DNA of 7,670 nucleotides, taken from NCBI GenBank assembly GCA_013329615.1, contig DUKA01000036.1, positions 1-7,670 on the forward strand, read 5' to 3'. Within the stretch, counting starts at the first letter, position 1. Each line of letters opens with the position of its first letter. The DNA is from Candidatus Bathyarchaeota archaeon. GTDB taxonomy: Archaea > Thermoproteota > Bathyarchaeia > TCS64. Shown here in pieces: positions 5,329-7,670 of this stretch. The position numbers and the translations under genes were made by a program. The notes beneath the pieces were generated by a model. It did not search any database. It was not told where the DNA came from and saw only the letters and a program-made list of their open reading frames with translations.

Positions 5329-6780
5329 TTAGACGAGGCGGTTGGGGCCGGGCATCATCACGTCGTGCGGCGCTATCTCCTGGTAGCCGCGCTCCGTGAC
5401 GAGTGCGAGGCGTGACTTCTCCCACATCTGCTGGATGTTGGATGCGCCTATGTAGCCCATTGCGGCCTTTAGTCCGCCGACGTACTCGTGTATGATGTCG
5501 GCGACTGGCCCCCTGTATGGGACCCAGCCCTCTACGCCCTCGTTTATTGCCTTGCTGGGCTGGCTGTAGCGGTCCTGCGCGAAGCGCTTCTTCCTCGCCG
5601 TCGCGCTGCCCATTCCGTAGTATTCCTTGTAGTAGCGTCCCTCCATGGCGACTAGGCGCCCGGGGGATTCGCTGCAGCCGGCGAAGACGTTGCCCATCAT
5701 GGCTGCATTTGCGCCGATGCTGAGAGCGACCGCGATGTCGCCGGGGTTGCGTAGCCCACCGTCGGCGATGACGCTAATCTTGGCTTTCTGGTCCCTGACC
5801 GCGTCCGCCGCGTTGCTTGTGGCGAAGAGCGTGGGCGCGCCCGCGCGTGTGACGACGCTCGTTGAGCATATGGAGCCCGAGCCGATGCCGCACTTGACGC
5901 CGGCGATGCCGTCGAGCTTGGTAATGCAGTCCACGGCAGCCTCGTAGGTGCCTATGTTGCCGACGATGACCTCGGCGCTGACCTCCTTGATGAGCTTCTT
6001 CGTGGCGTCGAAGCAGTTCTTGTTGTGGAAGTGGGCGACGTCTGTGAAGATTATGTCGACGTATTTGTCGAGTGCCTTGGCGCGTTCGATGTCGAATGGG
6101 CTGACGGCGGCGGCGCAGATGAGGCGCCCCTCGTCGTCGCGTATCGCGTCGGGGAAGTCTCCCTTGAGGGTGATGTCCTTCATGGTGATCAGCCCCTTGA
6201 CGTGCTTCTCCGAGTCGACGATGGGTAGCTTCTCGATCTTGTGCTTGTGGAGGACCTGCTTCGCCTCGTCGAGGGTTATGTTTTCGGCGCCGGTGACGAC
6301 CTTCTTGGTCATCACGTCGCGGACCTTCAGGGTCTTCTCGGCTAGGCGCACGTCACGCCACGTGGCGATGCCGACGAGCTTGTCGCCCCTACCGACGACG
6401 GGGAAACCCTTGATATGGTGCTCTTCCATGAGCTTGAGGAGTTCGCCTACTGTGGTGTCGGGTTCGACCGTCACCACGTCTCTGATTATGACTGCTTCGG
6501 CGCGTTTCACGCGGCGCGCCATGTCGACCTCTTCCTCCGCCGAGCAGTTCCTGTGGAGGACTCCGAGTGCGCCGTTGCGCGCCATGGCGATCGCCATGTC
6601 GGCCTCGGTCACCGTGTCCATCATGCTGCTAAGGAACGGCACGTTCAGTGTGATCTTCTTCGTAAGCTGTGTCTGCACTGTCGCCTCGTTTGGTTCGAGT
6701 GTCGTCCAGCCTGGGAGAAGAATCACGTCGTTGAAGGTGAGGGCGGTGTCCGCATTCCTGAATTTATCACGGAAAACCAT
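5329..6780 (-). CDS. guaB: IMP dehydrogenase
   Basis: This enzyme oxidises IMP to XMP with NAD+, the committed step to GMP. The 483-residue cytoplasmic protein is full length for a CBS-containing IMPDH. ALTFNDVILLPG opens the barrel (13-24) and SMMDTVTE follows (52-59). Two CBS domains interrupt it at about 95-145 and 155-205 and may sense nucleotides. The NAD-site Asp247 lies in TDVAH, the catalytic Cys305 in GIGSGSICST, the phosphate-binding Asp340 in IADGG, YYGMGS is at 387-392, and the mobile-flap Arg404-Tyr405 pair is in QDRYSQ. That pair and the CBS domains separate it from GMP reductase. The Cys loop (SGSICSTS) departs from the common bacterial/archaeal PGSICTTR and is closer to the eukaryotic form. 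I chose ATG 6780 because AGGTG lies 6 bases upstream; in-frame GTG codons at 6789 and 6783 are alternatives, but the first lies within that AGGTG. Confidence 0.95.
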   Translation of the reverse strand: MVFRDKFRNADTALTFNDVILLPGWTTLEPNEATVQTQLTKKITLNVPFLSSMMDTVTEADMAIAMARNGALGVLHRNCSAEEEVDMARRVKRAEAVIIRDVVTVEPDTTVGELLKLMEEHHIKGFPVVGRGDKLVGIATWRDVRLAEKTLKVRDVMTKKVVTGAENITLDEAKQVLHKHKIEKLPIVDSEKHVKGLITMKDITLKGDFPDAIRDDEGRLICAAAVSPFDIERAKALDKYVDIIFTDVAHFHNKNCFDATKKLIKEVSAEVIVGNIGTYEAAVDCITKLDGIAGVKCGIGSGSICSTSVVTRAGAPTLFATSNAADAVRDQKAKISVIADGGLRNPGDIAVALSIGANAAMMGNVFAGCSESPGRLVAMEGRYYKEYYGMGSATARKKRFAQDRYSQPSKAINEGVEGWVPYRGPVADIIHEYVGGLKAAMGYIGASNIQQMWEKSRLALVTERGYQEIAPHDVMMPGPNRLV

Positions 6781-6786
6781 CACTTG

Positions 6787-6791
6787 CACCT
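6787..6791 (-). promoter_or_regulatory. Ribosome binding site that decides the guaB start
   Basis: AGGTG on the minus strand matches the part of the anti-Shine-Dalgarno complement GGAGGTGAT and is 6 bases from the ATG at 6780. The longer alternative start, GTG at 6789-6787, consists of the last three bases of this site and would have no ribosome binding site of its own. Confidence 0.6.
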
Positions 6792-6821
6792 ACATTTTAA
6801 AAGGCATCTCACCTTACGCAT

Positions 6822-6834
6822 CTTATATACTTTT
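6822..6834 (-). promoter_or_regulatory. guaB promoter: strong TATA/BRE box
   Basis: The minus strand reads AAAAGTATATAAG, the best archaeal TATA box in the window, with an A-rich BRE-like flank. Its centre (about 6827) predicts transcription starting near 6801 and a leader of about 20 bases before ATG 6780, enough to hold the AGGTG ribosome binding site. The TATATA core is symmetrical, so weak transcription in the plus direction is also conceivable. Confidence 0.65.
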
Positions 6835-6835
6835 G

Positions 6836-6847
6836 GTTTCACGAAAC
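6836..6847. promoter_or_regulatory. Palindrome GTTTC-AC-GAAAC next to the guaB promoter
   Basis: GTTTCACGAAAC has two perfect 5-base arms around a 2-base centre and lies immediately upstream of the guaB BRE/TATA element. That position suits an activator or a repressor that blocks TFB/TBP binding. I could not find the same dyad upstream of the purH genes, so a shared purine regulon is not supported. Function is inferred from position only. Confidence 0.35.
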
Positions 6848-7017
6848 GCTGCTTGTTGACACATTCCTGTTAAGTAGCGGGCATCGGCGGAGGCGTGGTG
6901 GTACCCGCTTAGACATGTCACTAAGTGCCGTTTTGGACGCAATGTTCAACTGGTGGGAGGAGATTTCGACGCCTTTCGGTGAACGGGGTGGTTTCCGGGC
7001 TTTAACGCGTGACTTCC
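6848..7017. other. Rest of the guaB-mobA gap, with nested inverted repeats
   Basis: With the promoter elements above, this forms the longest gap in the window (6790-7017 if guaB is allowed to start at 6789). No protein gene is convincing. AGCGGG (6876-6881) and CCCGCT (6904-6909) are perfect complements across 22 bases, and TGACA (6857-6861) and TGTCA (6916-6920) can pair outside them. GACATGTC (6912-6919) is itself an 8-base palindrome. No tRNA T-loop or C/D-box pair is visible. It could be an mRNA leader or 3' tail of mobA, a small RNA, or operator sites. Confidence 0.4.
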
Positions 7018-7623
7018 CTATTTTTCTCCAATCAGACGGCGCACGAGTTCGAGGTCCTCCGCTGTGTCCACATCCATGAGGGTGTGTAGCTCGGGGTCGA
7101 TCGCCCTGACCTCGTCGATGGGGACGCGCCTGACGTCAGGGAGCGCGTCGAGCAGCCGGCGGAGTCTCTTCTCATTCGCCTCGATTAGTTGGCGCGCGGC
7201 CTCAGCTGCGGGCTTCGCCGCGTAGACGGCGTGTAGTGGCTCGACCCAGCCGTTGGGCCAGTGGGGAGTCGCTGCGTCATGTCCCTCCGCCTCGGAGAAG
7301 AGCAGTTCGATTACCCGGGTGTTGAGGAGGGGTTGGTCTGCGGCGGTCAGGAAGGCGTAGGCGCCGTGTGCCTCGGTGAGTCCGGTGTATGCCCCGACGA
7401 TGGGTGTGCCGCTCGGGTAGGCGTCGGTGATGACGCGCCCACCCAGCCCGCGGTAGGAGTCCGCCTGCGAGTCTGTGCCGACGACGAAGATGATCTCATC
7501 CACGGTGGCTTCGAGGCGTTCAGCGACGTGTGCGGCAAGGGGTTTGCCCCCGAGGGGGATGAGCCCCTTGTCGACGCCCATGCGTCGCGACCTCCCGCCC
7601 GCGAGGATGACGCCCGACCTCAA
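7018..7623 (-). CDS. mobA: MobA-like molybdenum cofactor nucleotidyltransferase
   Basis: MobA transfers GMP from GTP to molybdopterin, making the guanine dinucleotide form of the molybdenum cofactor. The 201-residue protein matches the family length (E. coli MobA is about 194). The N-terminal nucleotide-binding signature LAGGRSRRMGVDK (7-19) is complete. SGTPIVGAYTGL (71-82) follows, with the metal-binding Asp96 in AADQP where MobA often has CDMP, then VEPLHAVY (127-134) and a C-terminal DVDTAEDLELV in place of the usual NxNTPEDL. It is soluble. The start is TTG 7623; no ATG or GTG occurs in frame between the upstream stop (7665-7663) and the signature. No other molybdenum gene is in the window, so a related NTP-transferase with another acceptor cannot be excluded. 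guaB lies 237 bases downstream with its own promoter. Confidence 0.85.
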   Translation of the reverse strand: MRSGVILAGGRSRRMGVDKGLIPLGGKPLAAHVAERLEATVDEIIFVVGTDSQADSYRGLGGRVITDAYPSGTPIVGAYTGLTEAHGAYAFLTAADQPLLNTRVIELLFSEAEGHDAATPHWPNGWVEPLHAVYAAKPAAEAARQLIEANEKRLRRLLDALPDVRRVPIDEVRAIDPELHTLMDVDTAEDLELVRRLIGEK

Positions 7624-7660
7624 CGCACCCGCCCCACAGAGTATTGACGCGCCACCGCCG

Positions 7661-7670
7661 ACTTAAATGG
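7661..7670 (-). promoter_or_regulatory. Possible TATA box for mobA
   Basis: The minus strand begins here with CCATTTAAGT. The ATTTAAG core is about 43 bases before the TTG start, predicting a transcript start near 7640 and a short leader that contains G-rich sequence (GGGGCGGG, 7636-7629). The window ends at this point, so any BRE lies outside. Confidence 0.3.

Noticed and set aside
5948..6859. A 303-codon plus-strand open frame opposite guaB
   Set aside because: It mirrors a conserved IMPDH gene, is Ser/Thr-rich with no motif, and runs past the guaB promoter.
6876..6950. A tRNA gene in the guaB-mobA gap
   Set aside because: The AGCGGG/CCCGCT arms are only about 34 bases apart end to end, and no T-loop or anticodon arm is present.
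6915..7079. A 54-codon plus-strand open frame in the guaB-mobA gap, beginning MSLSAVLDAMFNWWEEIS
   Set aside because: It has no ribosome binding site and no clear promoter, and its last third is antisense to mobA. It would need conservation in relatives to be credible.

Overview
The window looks like a chromosomal segment from a GC-rich archaeon. The evidence is archaeal TATA/BRE-like boxes about 26-31 bases upstream of several starts, apparently leaderless genes mixed with Shine-Dalgarno-led ones, heavy use of AGG/AGA (Arg) and ATA (Ile), GTG and TTG starts, and short intergenic gaps. A TACK-type lineage is possible, but nothing here fixes the taxon. I see no rRNA, tRNA, CRISPR array, insertion sequence or phage gene.

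Layout. Positions 1-151 are a non-coding leader with inverted repeats and a TATA-like box. Two plus-strand genes follow: a 12-helix major facilitator transporter (152-1363) and an arginine deiminase/amidinotransferase-family enzyme (1406-2749). The enzyme's stop codon interlocks tail to tail with the first of five minus-strand genes. In transcription order these are a MobA-like molybdenum cofactor nucleotidyltransferase (7623-7018), IMP dehydrogenase guaB (6780-5329), an IMP cyclohydrolase (5237-4632), an AICAR formyltransferase (4635-3571) and an alpha/beta hydrolase (3531-2746).

How they fit together. The middle of the minus-strand block is a purine module. AICAR formyltransferase makes FAICAR, the cyclohydrolase closes it to IMP, and GuaB oxidises IMP to XMP on the way to GMP. 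The first two activities, a single PurH polypeptide in most bacteria, are separate genes here, joined by a 4-base GTGA overlap and a strong ribosome binding site. The MFS/deiminase pair may handle a guanidino compound, but that link rests only on adjacency. The hydrolase and mobA have no evident role in either module.

Most of the window is ordinary metabolism and I do not see a clear new system. The items most worth a second look are the deiminase-family enzyme with its hybrid active-site signature, the split PurH, the hydrolase's apparently moved catalytic acid, and the 228-base gap upstream of guaB, which holds a strong TATA box, a 12-base palindrome and nested inverted repeats.
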